In this document: positions 1 to 9,930 of the stretch, in pieces
Layout of the letters: each line of letters begins with the position of its first letter
Numbering within the stretch: position 1 is the stretch's first letter
Notes under the pieces: model-generated
Database searches by the model: none
The model's input: only the letters and a program-made list of their open reading frames with translations
What the model was told of the DNA's origin: nothing
Source of the DNA: Eutreptiella sp. 'Long Island Sound 2002'
Lineage: Eukaryota > Euglenozoa > Euglenophyceae > Eutreptiales > Eutreptiaceae
Direction: 5' to 3'
DNA: 64,000 nucleotides
Assembly (NCBI GenBank): GCA_964036045.1
Contig: OZ038382.1
Span: 75,750,687 to 75,814,686, forward strand
Made by a program: the position numbers and the translations under genes

Positions 1-3000
1 GAGCGAGGGCTGGTGCGAAGCACTCACCGGCCACAGGGACATTATGAAACCCTTGCCCTCCCCTGCCCATTTTCGTAGCAAGGAGCCTGCACCAGGTGCA
101 CCTTGGACAAGGCCACCAGTGCCGACCGAAGACGTGGCCACCACCACCCCTTGGGGTATCACTTGTGGTGAAAACCACGCACCCGAGACAAGAAGTGAAG
201 AAGACATAAGAACACACACCAAAGCGAAAAGCAAAACCACCATAAGAGAAACAACAAGGAGCCACAGAACAAAAACGGACGAAGGCAAAGATGACAGAAC
301 AACGGCAAAGCAAAATGCAAGCATGAAAAAAACCCGGACAGCAAACAGCAAATATTTTTGGACAGCCCCGGGGCGTCCACCAATTCATCTTTCGAAAAAA
401 TGACCCAACACCAAATGTAACATGCAAGTACAAAGCAAAGAAATGTGCACCGTGCATGGGGAAGGGGGGGGGGGGGTATGGGGTTGGTGATCCACATCAT
501 TTTTGATCCAAACACTAGGCAGTGGGGGGGGGGGTTCGAGGGTGGTGATTTCTAGATCACTTTTGGATCATTCTTGGACCATTTTGCCCATTGTACTTTG
601 AACCAAATGCCGATGGTCTTGTGCACTTGTGGATCAATTTGATCAACAAAAATTGGTGGATCAACATGTTACTTTGTGCTTGCACTAGGTGTTACTTTTG
701 CTGCAGGTTGGATCATTTTTCTTGACGTCAATTTTTATGATCATTTCTTGGTCTTGTGCCTCATTGCTCTTGTGTAATCCACTTTTTCCAATGGTGGGAA
801 GTATAGTGGGAAGTATATTGATCCCCCCCCCCCCCAACTGCCTGCTACACAAAGGTGGGCCATAGCACGGGGGATCTAAATGAGCGACAAGGCAGGCAAT
901 CATCACGTAGCCGTTACACTGAACAAAATAGACACTCAAAAGGGGGACTAGGTACTCCATGGATCGTGGATCGGACCTTCCATCCCCCCACCCATGGATC
1001 GGAGCGGATCGTGGATCGGACCCCATCCAAAACACTTGCCCCCACCGGGTACTTGGGGCGCAAAATCGAAAATCAGCGAATCCACTCAAAACCATCGTAA
1101 AATTCCATTTTGGCAGCCACATGAGTGTTAGTTTTGAGATTGTTTTTGTTTTTCTAACTTCATTTTGTCATCACAACAACACACTAAAAAGTACCATGGG
1201 TTTGTTGTGTTGTTCATAAATTGGAAGGTGCACTTTTTGATCCGGATCGTGGCACTTTTTGAACAGGATCGTGGCACTTTTGGATCTGGATAGTGGATTG
1301 GACCTTCGCCGAACCCCCCCCCCCTCCCCCTGGATCGGAGCGGATCGTGGATCGGACCCTGACCAACCCCCCCCCCCCCCCCCCCGGGGGCCTAGTCCCC
1401 AAGGAAGCAAGCTTTGCCCTCAAACACATTGATCGTTGCCAACATCTACCTCCACCACTTTAGCATTGCCTCCGCTGATTCCACAACAAACCATGTGGTG
1501 AGGGACAAGGCCGTACTTTCCAATTCTCATACCGAAGTTCCCCGTTGTGAATGCGAAAACCGAAAATGATTGTGTGGCATTCGTTTTGTGAGGGCTCTGC
1601 CTTTGCAGCAATATAGTATGGAGGGGGGGGGGGGGGTTACGGCCTGTGCCGTGCCGTGCCGCCTATGGGGGGGGGGGGTAAATGGTCTGTGCCGCACCGT
1701 GCCGTGGTGTTCGTAGCAAATAAAGGAAGGCCAGTCATCGAAGTGAATAAGGATTGAGTTGGCATGTTGCTGTGCAGTTGCTTCTTTTGCCTCATCTGCA
1801 CTTGCCTTTTGGTTTTTGGTGATTTACTATGAAGGCAAGCTATGCTTAGTTTAACTGAATTGGTTCTTTTGTTTCCACATCATGTCATGGTTCAATTGTG
1901 CTACCTTTGCATGCATGTCAGATACATCACATTATTCTTAAGTTTGAACAATTCATTTGTCGTGTGATCTTGCAAGATTCATTTCTTGTGCTCCGTTCTG
2001 TTGTTTTTCGGTGTGTTGTGGTGTGGTGTGTTGTGTTGCTCGTTTTTTGTTTGAATTGCATTTGTGTAATCAGCAATCATCCAGAGTGGACCACGAAACA
2101 GCGGCAACCATCCAGAGGGCACTAGGAGATAGCTGCATGCATGCAGCGACTACTTTGCGCACTACTTTGGGCCCGAGGGAAGGGGTAAACAACAAAAAAA
2201 AATTACATTAGGCCGCGAGGGGCCCAGTGCATGTGCACAACACTTCATTTCGATTTTGTGCGCCGATATTCGGTAGGGTCCGGGGGGGGTACGGCTGGGG
2301 GGGGGGGGGGGGCGTAAACGGCCTATGCTGCCCTGTGCCGTGCCGTGCCGCTAGGGGGGGTAGGGGGCGCCCAAGGGTTGTGCCACGGAGGCCGTAGTAC
2401 AGGCACCAGTGCTTGTGCTTTATTGTGCATGCAGGGGTTGTCGTTGGACGTGTACCAATGGATGGTCCGGAAAATTGCGGATCATTTTGCTAAGCAAGGT
2501 TTATGGGGTGGGTGATCCGTGATCTGTGGATCATTCTAGGTGTGGGGGGGAGGGGGGGGGGGGTTGTGGACCCCCGCGGATCAGTGTTCCGCAGACTACC
2601 CAGTGCACAATGATCCGCAAGTTCGTCTTCAAGAAGATGGTCCAACACCAAGTGTGTCATGCAAATACAAAGCGACAAATTGATCCACTAGTTCATCTTT
2701 GAAAAAATGATCCAAAAATTTAAACCCCCCCCAAAAAAAAGAAAAAGGAAAGGAAGAAATAAAATTGAACCACAAGTCCACAAGAGCGTGCATATTACAG
2801 TGGGTCGCTACGTACGCTTTGTACAAGGCCTGTCCAAAAGCCCGGCGCGCCCACCCGAGACAAGACCCGGCGGGAGTGGTGGTGGTAGCGGTAGTGGTAG
2901 TTCATCTTCCATATTCCTTTATCTAGGGTGGTAACAGGGTCAATTTTGGGGTAACAGGTCACTTTTTTCATTTTGGGGTATATCGCGGTTTTTTGAGGTG

Positions 3001-3026
3001 CCGGAGCTTGGTAACATAGTCTCAAC
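1..3026. other. Non-coding, repeat-rich left flank
   Basis: No convincing gene is seen. The stretch holds poly-G/poly-C runs (about 465, 525, 820, 1370, 1625, 2295 and 2545) and short GATC-rich repeats: near-copies of GGATCGTGGATCGGA at 960-1030 and 1240-1365. A roughly 70-bp motif about CACCAATTCATCTTTCG at 375-440 recurs in altered form at 2606-2715. Open frames here are short, start on no conserved motif and run through homopolymers, so they were not called. Confidence 0.6.
2440..2600 (+). repeat. Dispersed GATC-rich repeat, copy 1
   Basis: The segment reads through a poly-G run into CCCGCGGATCAGTG and ends near a CGCGGATC/GATCCGCG-type core. A clearly related copy in the same orientation lies at 40365-40535, including the GGTCCGGAAAA lead-in, the TGATCCGTGATC-like centre and the poly-G run. 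No ORF is preserved between the copies, so this is a non-coding dispersed repeat, possibly a small non-autonomous element. Ends were judged by eye. Confidence 0.6.
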
Positions 3027-3232
3027 CTCTCATTCAACACACATGAAAGCAACAACCCAAAAGTTTGCCTTTGGGTGTTTGTTGTTACCCCAAATGTGTT
3101 ACCCGCACACCTCGCGTGCTGCTGCAAACCTTGAGTGTCTCGGTACCAGATATACGGGTAACACCATAGCGGTTGCATCAGCGGTGACAACACCCAAATG
3201 GGGGTGCCCACCGTCGCCGGCGGTCGCAAGCG
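3027..3232 (+). repeat. Left 205-bp inverted arm beside the RT cassette
   Basis: The segment from CTCATTCAACACACATG to GTCGCAAGCGC reappears as its reverse complement at 6331-6533 with only a few mismatches. The arms enclose the truncated F copy and the reverse transcriptase ORF. Terminal repeats in inverted orientation are known for some Penelope-like retroelements, but no target duplication was recognised outside the arms, so their role is inferred. Confidence 0.75.
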
Positions 3233-3236
3233 CCGA

Positions 3237-3893
3237 GAACGCCTTTTTTGGCCAAAAACCCCCCTTTTGAGGGCTCCACGCAAGTGTACTATGGGTTGTG
3301 ACCCCTCTACGCACACATTTTCTTGTCCTCTTTGCTCTTTTGAAAGTAGTCTTCACCATGTGGTGCAACCGGGAAGCTGGTATCGGGAACCCCGCAAAAA
3401 ACGAGCCTCCCGGGGACCCCCCCCCCATGGAGGTATAGCGGGCCCAAAACAACTTGAGGGGTTCGGGGGATGAAAACTAAGGGGGGGGCGTCCCTGACTT
3501 TTCGGTAAAACAACATAGGGGCGGTTTTTCGAAAACCCGAGGGCCCCTTCTCGGACACCTTCTCGGGACTTCTCGGCTTACGTTCCGGATCAAAAAGAGG
3601 TTCTCAAAATGACTTCTCGTGGGGGTTCATGATCAGAAAGGGGTTCCCAAACTGACTTCTCGGGGGGGTTCTGATTTGGTGTGTGTGTTCATCGCTTGTC
3701 CCTTTTTGTGTCCTTTGCACCTTTGGTTCATTGGTTACCCCCATGCCCGTGCCCCCCGTCATTGGTCGTTGGTTGCGTGAAGCCAATGATCGCTTGGGCA
3801 CCGGTCTTATCGCCGCCGCCCCTACCGAAGTGGAGGAGAACATCCGTATCGACGGGCGACCCACGAGGGTCAGTTTCAATCCGGGGACTACAC
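3237..3893 (+). pseudogene. Truncated 5' copy of the F gene (copy A)
   Basis: This block is nearly identical, in the same orientation, to 6728-7386 (copy B) and is related to 20406-20915 (copy C). It contains the F 5' leader, with repeated ACTTCTCGGG/GATCAGAAAGGGGTTCC-type segments, and the first roughly 70 codons of the F reading frame (from about 3683, containing GRWLREANDRLG). At 3893 the match to F stops abruptly, and unrelated sequence leading into the reverse transcriptase begins. It is therefore a 5' stub that cannot make the F protein. The duplication with copy B is recent, judging by the small number of differences. Confidence 0.8.
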
Positions 3894-3951
3894 ACCACAC
3901 ACTGCGTGCCAACACACAACGCTGTACGGCCCGGAGGAAGTACAGAGGGTT

Positions 3952-6300
3952 ATGCCAGGTGAATTCCATGACATTATCGCGGCACCTGCTAACGCGAAAA
4001 TACAGCCTTCTGTTTCACATGTGTATCGCATGCTACGCATGAATGCAGGCAGTTTGTATCAGAAGCTGCCGGCTATGCACCATGCCCCAATGAAGCCCCT
4101 CGTGCACCATATGGCCAGGCACATGCTCAGCACTCGGCGAGTGGAACATCCTGGTACTGACCCCCCCCCCCCTGCCATAACACAGACACACATACGAGCA
4201 ATGAAGGATAGTCTCCCATGTTACAAGTTCATTTTTCTGGACAAGAACGCCTGGTGTTACGCACTATGCTGCTGTGCATTCTGGTTATACACCGTGTACC
4301 AGGCGTACAATCGCAACGAATATGTGTCCGTGCGCAAGTACAGTAACGATACAGAATGCCAGTCTGTCATGTTTCTTTATTACTATTTTTTATCTATTGT
4401 TATCCCTACGTTCTCCAGCTGCCACCCTACACGCACCGCCAGACGTAACATCACCACGGCCATGCCATGGATAAAGGGGTACAGACTCCCCCACCCTGAA
4501 CCCATCACTGAACGCGTGGACTCTGACGAAAAAGCGAAAATGGTGCGTGAACGACTGCTTACACTGGCTGAAGACACGGTCCAGGAGATATCACGAAAGG
4601 CTGAGGTTCAGGGACGCGGCAGCCCGTATACACTGCACACACCGAACGTTACCAGATGGCACACCACGCCTAACACAAGGTGTGCAGGCAAGAACAAAAG
4701 CATCCCAGTGGCGCCGGGGGACGACATGGCCACACGAGAAATGTTCTCACATGCCAAGCATCCCCTCGGACGCCCACTGAAACAGGTGTCGCGTATCTCG
4801 TCTGTACTTGAACGCCACTACACCTGTGCCTTCGTAACCCTGAACGTCTTATCTCAGCAGCACCTCATCCAGGGATTTTTCGAACCTGCTAAAGCATATT
4901 TCAGTGAGCACAATGAAGCTGTGGGTGGAGGGGAACTGGATGTGGTACGGATGTTCCCTTCCCTGAGTCGCGAGAAAATTGTGAAAGCACGCACCACACT
5001 GCTGAAACGATGGAAGCCACAGCTGGACCTCCAGCGACTCCAGAAAAATGTGCACGTCTCTGTAGGAAAAACATCAGATACCAAAATGGACTGTGTAGGG
5101 ATTAAGGGACAGAACCTCTGGAATGTATATACTGTGGACGCATTTTTGGAGATGGCGTTTGCCAACTTATTTGTAAACGATATATTTATCATGGGTGACA
5201 CCCTCATGCGCCAGGCCGAAGGCACTGCCATTGGCGGTCCAACCAGTGCCCAGGACGCCGACATCTGCTTACTGGCAGACGAAAGCGAGGTGCCATGGGG
5301 CACCACAGTGCCCCTTTCGCTTAAGCTGGCACGGTTCCGTGGTAATATTATGTTTTTGTGCCCACTAAAGTATTGTCAATTCTGGGCCCACCATCTCAAG
5401 GCTTTTCTGACGGACCTCTACGGGGTAGAGCTAGATTTTGAGCAATTAGGTCGAGGCCTGACCTTCCTGGAAACGGAGGTCTGGTGTGAACACAACCAGG
5501 TAGAGTGGGGGTTGAAGAATAAAGGTTTGAGCGGACGCCTGACCAAGAACCCCCAGATGTGTAGGTATCCATCGAAATCTGACCCCATGGCTGCACAGTT
5601 AGTCAGAGCGCTGGCGATTGCCAATGGGAAGAAGGCGCTAACCGTTGCCACGTCAGCGACGCGCATCAGATCTAACTTCGCGCACGTGGTGTGGGAAATG
5701 GAGATGACACAGTACCCCAAGGTATGGCGGCTCAGCCACCTACGTAAACTCTACATGACAGCCACAGGGGTCAAACCGTGGCAGGACATCGTGCGTGACA
5801 AGCCATGGTTGGCCCCGGTCCCTGCCAAAATGTGCCTGCTTGACCCCGGTGCTAACCAGCCACAGGTGCAGCTCACGCATGTACAGCCGTCCGACGACCT
5901 CACCCAGGTATGGAATGATTCTCCAACAGTGACACTGAAAGTAGCAGTCACTGCCCCTGTGCCACACACACCACCAAAGATGCATCGACCACGTACAGCA
6001 GACCCACAGGACCGCACGCGGACAGCACCAGAGGACCAAGCACAGCCGATAGCACATCGTACACGCTCACACACGGCACCATCGAGGAAACTGTCACGGA
6101 CACACGGGAAAAAGCCCAAACACCCAAGAAGTAAAAGGGTCATGGTACCGGCGACATCACTGTCCACGTTCTCCAATAAAACCAGACGCCCGGTGTCTAT
6201 ACAAGTAGGGAACAGTGAAATCCACAGATTGGGAGCACATATGGCCCACTACCTCCATGACATGTGGTGGGCGGAGGGGTGCGACGAGCACCCCGTTTGA
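3952..6300 (+). CDS. Reverse-transcriptase-like protein of a retroelement, degenerate active site
   Basis: This 782-residue intact ORF carries RT landmarks in order: motif A as LDVVRMFPSLSREK with Asp at residue 330, motif B as QAEGTAIGGPTSAQDAD from residue 421, and motif C at residues 462-465. Motif C reads F-R-G-N where active RTs have Y/F-x-D-D, so both catalytic aspartates expected there are absent. The palm layout (DVVxMFPS, then a QxxGxxxGxPxS box) resembles Penelope-like and other protist RTs more than LTR or LINE enzymes; that placement is inference. Two hydrophobic stretches near residues 90-115 and 140-160 and a basic, Pro/Thr-rich C-terminus (about 650-782) flank the palm. No GIY-YIG, integrase or RNase H domain was recognised. 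The reading frame is also open for some distance upstream of the ATG. It may be an enzymatically dead or strongly divergent RT. Confidence 0.75.
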   Translation: MPGEFHDIIAAPANAKIQPSVSHVYRMLRMNAGSLYQKLPAMHHAPMKPLVHHMARHMLSTRRVEHPGTDPPPPAITQTHIRAMKDSLPCYKFIFLDKNAWCYALCCCAFWLYTVYQAYNRNEYVSVRKYSNDTECQSVMFLYYYFLSIVIPTFSSCHPTRTARRNITTAMPWIKGYRLPHPEPITERVDSDEKAKMVRERLLTLAEDTVQEISRKAEVQGRGSPYTLHTPNVTRWHTTPNTRCAGKNKSIPVAPGDDMATREMFSHAKHPLGRPLKQVSRISSVLERHYTCAFVTLNVLSQQHLIQGFFEPAKAYFSEHNEAVGGGELDVVRMFPSLSREKIVKARTTLLKRWKPQLDLQRLQKNVHVSVGKTSDTKMDCVGIKGQNLWNVYTVDAFLEMAFANLFVNDIFIMGDTLMRQAEGTAIGGPTSAQDADICLLADESEVPWGTTVPLSLKLARFRGNIMFLCPLKYCQFWAHHLKAFLTDLYGVELDFEQLGRGLTFLETEVWCEHNQVEWGLKNKGLSGRLTKNPQMCRYPSKSDPMAAQLVRALAIANGKKALTVATSATRIRSNFAHVVWEMEMTQYPKVWRLSHLRKLYMTATGVKPWQDIVRDKPWLAPVPAKMCLLDPGANQPQVQLTHVQPSDDLTQVWNDSPTVTLKVAVTAPVPHTPPKMHRPRTADPQDRTRTAPEDQAQPIAHRTRSHTAPSRKLSRTHGKKPKHPRSKRVMVPATSLSTFSNKTRRPVSIQVGNSEIHRLGAHMAHYLHDMWWAEGCDEHPV

Positions 6301-6330
6301 ACGGGGCAAAGTCTATCTCTTTGTGTGTTA

Positions 6331-6533
6331 GCGCTTGCGACCGCCGGCGACGGTGGGCACCCCCATTTGGGTGTTGTCACCGCTGATGCAACCGCTATGG
6401 TGTTACCCGTATATCTGTTACCGAGACACTCAAGGTTTGCAGCAGCACGCGAGGTGTGCGGGTAACACATTCGGGGTAACAACAAACACCAAAAGGCAAA
6501 CTATTGGGTTGTTGCTTTCATGTGTGTTGAATG
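6331..6533 (-). repeat. Right 205-bp inverted arm beside the RT cassette
   Basis: Reverse complement of 3027-3232, beginning about 30 bp after the RT stop codon. Differences are few and scattered. Between this arm and copy B (6534-6727) lie about 190 bp with no recognised match elsewhere in the window. Confidence 0.75.
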
Positions 6534-6727
6534 AGAGTATTCGCAATGCAAAGCAAAGCAGTGCAGGAAAACTTGTCGAAAACCCATGGGTTCAACCTGT
6601 GATTGTACATGCAAGAGACAAATCGCTGGTGTGCCGTTGTCCTCTGTTATACAACACACAGTGGGTTTCGGTTCACTGCTGTTATTTGTGTTTACCTGCA
6701 TGTATGCACATTATGTACGGGCGTAAG

Positions 6728-8250
6728 AACGCCTTTTTTGGCCAAAAACCCCCCTTTTGAGGGCTCCACGCAAGTGTACTATGGGTTGTGACCCCTCTAC
6801 GCACACATTTTCTCGTCCTCTTTGCTCTTTTGAAAGTAGTCTTCACCATGTGGTGCAACCGGGAAGCTGGTACCGGGAACCCCCCAAAAAACGAGCCTCC
6901 CGGGGACCCCCCCCCCATGGAGGTATAGCGGGCCCAAAACAACTTGAGGGGTTCGGGGGATGAAAACTAAGGGGGGGGGCGTCCCTGACTTTTGGGTAAA
7001 ACAACATAGGGGCGGTTTTTCGAAAACCCGAGGGCCCCTTCTCGGACACCTTCTCGGGACTTCTCGGCTTACGTTCCGGATCAAAAAGAGGTTCTCAAAA
7101 TGACTTCTCGTGGGGGTTCATGATCAGAAAGGGGTTCCCAAACTGACTTCTCAGGGGGGGGGGGGTTCTGATTTGGTGTGTGTGTTCATCGCTTGTCCCT
7201 TTTTGTGTCCTTTGCACCTTTGGTCCATTGGTTACCCCCATGCCCGTGCCCCCCGTCATTGGTCGTTGGTTGCGTGAAGCCAATGATCACTTGGGCACCG
7301 GTCTTATCGCCGCCGCCCCTACCGGAGTGGAGGAAAACATCGGTATCGACAGGCGACCCACGAGGGTCAGTTTCAATCCGGGCACTACGTTGGGTCGTAT
7401 CGAGGCGCCGCGCAGTGTTCTTAGAGAGATGGAGCCCGGGCTCGTTAGTGACATGGTTAACACCACCTTGATGCTCAATCCTACAATTCGGGCCGTTTTG
7501 ATCCACCTCAATAGTGCGGACGTTACAAGCCTTCTTGCGGGGAGGTTGCCGCACGTTCCAAACCCGAAGGACAGGGCCAGGGGAAAGGAACCCACCGGTC
7601 GGGCCCAAGAGGATTTGGTTTATTGGATTGGACAGGATGCGGACGATTGTGTGGTTTTCGCAAGCACCAAGCCGAGCGCCTCGGAGATGACACATCGTGC
7701 CTTTGGAAGTGCCCCAATTGGTCACAAGGAGCGTGTATTGCCGGCCTCCAAGAGCGACACTCCTCCGGTTTGGAGTTTGGCAAGCAATCCGGGACTTGCC
7801 TTTGCGGATCCGTCGGAGGGCATTACCACCCCATCCCATATGGCAGGGAAAATTGTGGCACTACCGAGGCAATGTCCGTAGCTATTGGTTGGGTTGGGAG
7901 ACCCACCCACAGTTGGTGTATCGCGCTCCGAGTTCACCTTCAACGAAGACCCAAGCAAATTGGATGGGACGGAACACATGTTGTGGAAAGGGGTGGTGGC
8001 CACGGCAATGCTTCATAAGGTTGTGGAAGCCCTTGAAACTGGACCATGCGACACTTGGGATCAATGACTTTCCCGGGGTTCACCGCGGTCCACACTCGGG
8101 CAGTAGAAGGATGTTTGCCCTACAACTTTCTCATGTTGACGTAGGAGGATCGGGTGTTGGATACCATGAATGTGAGGCCCTCATGTCATTCACAAACTTG
8201 CTTCTCAGCTTGTTCAACAACACATGGAGTGGGGACCACAAGGCGTACCA
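6728..8250 (+). pseudogene. F gene copy B, 5' half, interrupted by transposon T
   Basis: This is the left part of an F-family gene. The leader starts at 6728, and the reading frame is open from 7180 with the first ATG at 7240. It matches copy C (20406-21786) almost throughout, for example in IGRWLREAND, LNPTIRAVLIHLN and AFGSAPIGHKERVL. Two lesions are visible against copy C: a TAG at 7879-7881 where C has TTG (Leu), and an 8-base deletion near 8065 (GGATCAATGAC for GGATCCCGTATTCAATGAC). The match to F ends exactly at 8250, where the inverted end of T begins, and resumes at 19474. This half has no recognised fold. The oxygenase domain lies in the other half. Confidence 0.8.
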
Positions 8251-8286
8251 TGGGATGCGCTGTTCTAGGCTGTGGTGCGGAACCCC
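8251..8286 (+). repeat. T left terminal inverted repeat
   Basis: Begins TGGGATGCGCTGTTCTAGG and ends GGTGCGGAACCCC. It pairs with the reverse complement of 19438-19473. The preceding CA at 8249-8250 is the proposed left target duplication. Confidence 0.8.
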
Positions 8287-8435
8287 CCCAATTTTGGGGG
8301 TTGTTAATATGGTTGGAACCCGGACTTTCACATGTTACATGGGTGCACTATGATGCAACAATGTGCCTCGCATGTCTCGTTTGCTCGATATTCCCCGTCT
8401 TGCACTTTTGCGATTTGGTCTTTTTATGGTCTAAC

Positions 8436-8553
8436 TAGTTAGAACGGGGTTAGAGCACTAGTTATCGCGTGGGTTATCGCGCGATAACCTAGTTATCGCG
8501 TGAGTTATCGCTAGTTATCGCGCGATAACTAGTTATCGCGTAGGTTATCGAGC
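8436..8553. repeat. T left subterminal GTTATCGCG array
   Basis: The array holds about seven copies of (A/G)GTTATCGCG in both orientations, some fused into the palindrome CGCGATAACTAGTTATCGCG, plus TTAGAGC/CTAACTAGTTAG elements. Related arrays lie at 17270-17425 and 19168-19290, all within T. Short repeated subterminal motifs are typical transposase-binding sites in large DNA transposons. Here they could also act as promoter elements for the gene starting about 60 bp downstream. Confidence 0.75.
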
Positions 8554-8610
8554 TTCATTTTCTCTTGTTCCATGTTTCCCCTCTTCGCTTTAGCTCTCAA
8601 ATACTTTGTA

Positions 8611-9358
8611 ATGGCCCTTGCTGCTGCCCACGCTTGGTGCGAGCACCATCATAAGCCCCTTGGGGTCCGTCGCCTTGCCGGACCCGAGGGGTTTTCGATG
8701 GGTGACATCAATGTGAGGCGCCCTGTGGCGAGTCATTTCGAACATGGTGTGGACTTTGGACTCATCGTCCATAAGTTCCCCTTCATGGCCGACGAGAAAG
8801 GCCCCCTGGTTCTCAGCAACTACATCTTCGAGTTGCTAGAGGTAAAGCGAGGGAATGCTGGATTTTTGATCCAGCTGCATCCGGATGATGTGGATGCCGT
8901 GGTGGAGTCCGTCACCACCCATGCCGAGAAGGGTGCGGGGACGAAGACGACCCTTTATATGGGTCAGGAGGAAGAGGAGGAAGTGGAGGAGGAAGTGGAG
9001 GAGGTGGTGGAGGTGGGGGGTGGGAGGGGGAAGGACAAGCCCCACAACCCCTCATGATTGGTGTCCGGAAGGTAAGGATCCGACCTGGTAAGGGGAAGGG
9101 GAAGTCGGATTGTTGGTTCCCCCAACCCCTCACCCACAACACCCGCCGGGTCTGCGCTGACGACCCCGAAACCAAGCTCCCCATGCACTCCCTTTGCCCC
9201 ACAAGGGAGTGGGAGCCTGAGTGGTATGGGGTCACCACTCCCAACATTATTTCGGGGCAGGGGGTGATTCTTTTTCCTTTTGGGGGCAACCCCCCCCCCT
9301 TATTGGGGAGGCGGAGGAAGTGGTTGCGGCCAAGCCCATGGGGTTTTTTAATACTTAG
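8611..9358 (+). pseudogene. T-borne hypothetical protein with acidic region
   Basis: Coding is suggested by a continuous frame from an ATG at 8611, just after the GTTATCGCG array, through segments such as LVLSNYIFELLEVKRGN and LHPDDVDAVVESV. A Glu/Val-rich acidic stretch (EEEEEVEEEVEEVVEV) lies at about residues 128-143. The frame then breaks in a G-rich run near 9015-9050 and continues in the next frame with DDPETKLPMHSLCP and TTPNIISGQGVILFPFG. A second shift at a C9 run (about 9290) leads to GEAEEVVAAKPMGFFNT and a stop at 9358. No known domain was recognised. Position at the 5' end of T, same strand as the oxygenase and transposase, suggests an accessory transposon gene. Confidence 0.45.
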
Positions 9359-9558
9359 GCGTCACAAGTTGCCCACCCTCTAGGACCCCGTATACGCGCG
9401 ATTTGACAATATTCTACATATCTACTTTGAGTATGTTATTTGACGTATGTGACCAAAGTTGTTGGCAGAGCTGTGTGACACCCGTTGAAATACGTGTTGA
9501 TGTGTTAGCCTTGTGTATCCCCGTCTTCTAGTGTGTTGTATTTTACGTTTTTCTGAAG

Positions 9559-9859
9559 CTGGCCGAAATTTCAGCCAGGTTTTGGGTAACATTGCAAACA
9601 ACTATGTGTATAACCAGTTTTTGACCCTTCTGGCCGAAATTACGGCCAGCTTTTTGGTTTCTTGGTGAATAGGCATGATTATTTTCATTTTTCTTAGGGC
9701 TGGCCGAAATTTCGGCCAGCTTTTTGGTCTGTTCACTATTCAAGCACTTATATTCTGGTTTTTGGGTGGGCTGGCCGAAATTTCGGCCAGCTTTTCCTAT
9801 TTTTGAACATGTAAGCAATTATTTCCCCTTTGAACACACCTGGCCGAAATTTCGGCCAG
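9559..9859. repeat. Five-copy palindrome array upstream of P gene 1
   Basis: Copies of CTGGCCGAAATTTCGGCCAG start at 9559 (one mismatch), 9630 (one mismatch), 9700, 9771 and 9840, so spacings are 71, 70, 71 and 69 bp. The intervening roughly 50 bp are unrelated to each other apart from frequent trailing CTT. The array ends 71 bp before the ATG of gene 1. The regular spacing with diverged spacers suggests selection on spacing, for example an array of dimer-binding sites. Confidence 0.9.
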
Positions 9860-9930
9860 CTTGCAATTGTCGTTGTTCATGAGTATTACACCATACACTC
9901 CTACATAACTGTTTTCTTGTCTCAGCATTA

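Noticed and set aside
9559-9859. CRISPR-like layout (20-bp repeats, about 50-bp spacers)
   Set aside because: The repeat is a perfect palindrome, occurs also singly in introns and downstream, no cas-like genes are present, and the context is eukaryotic with introns.
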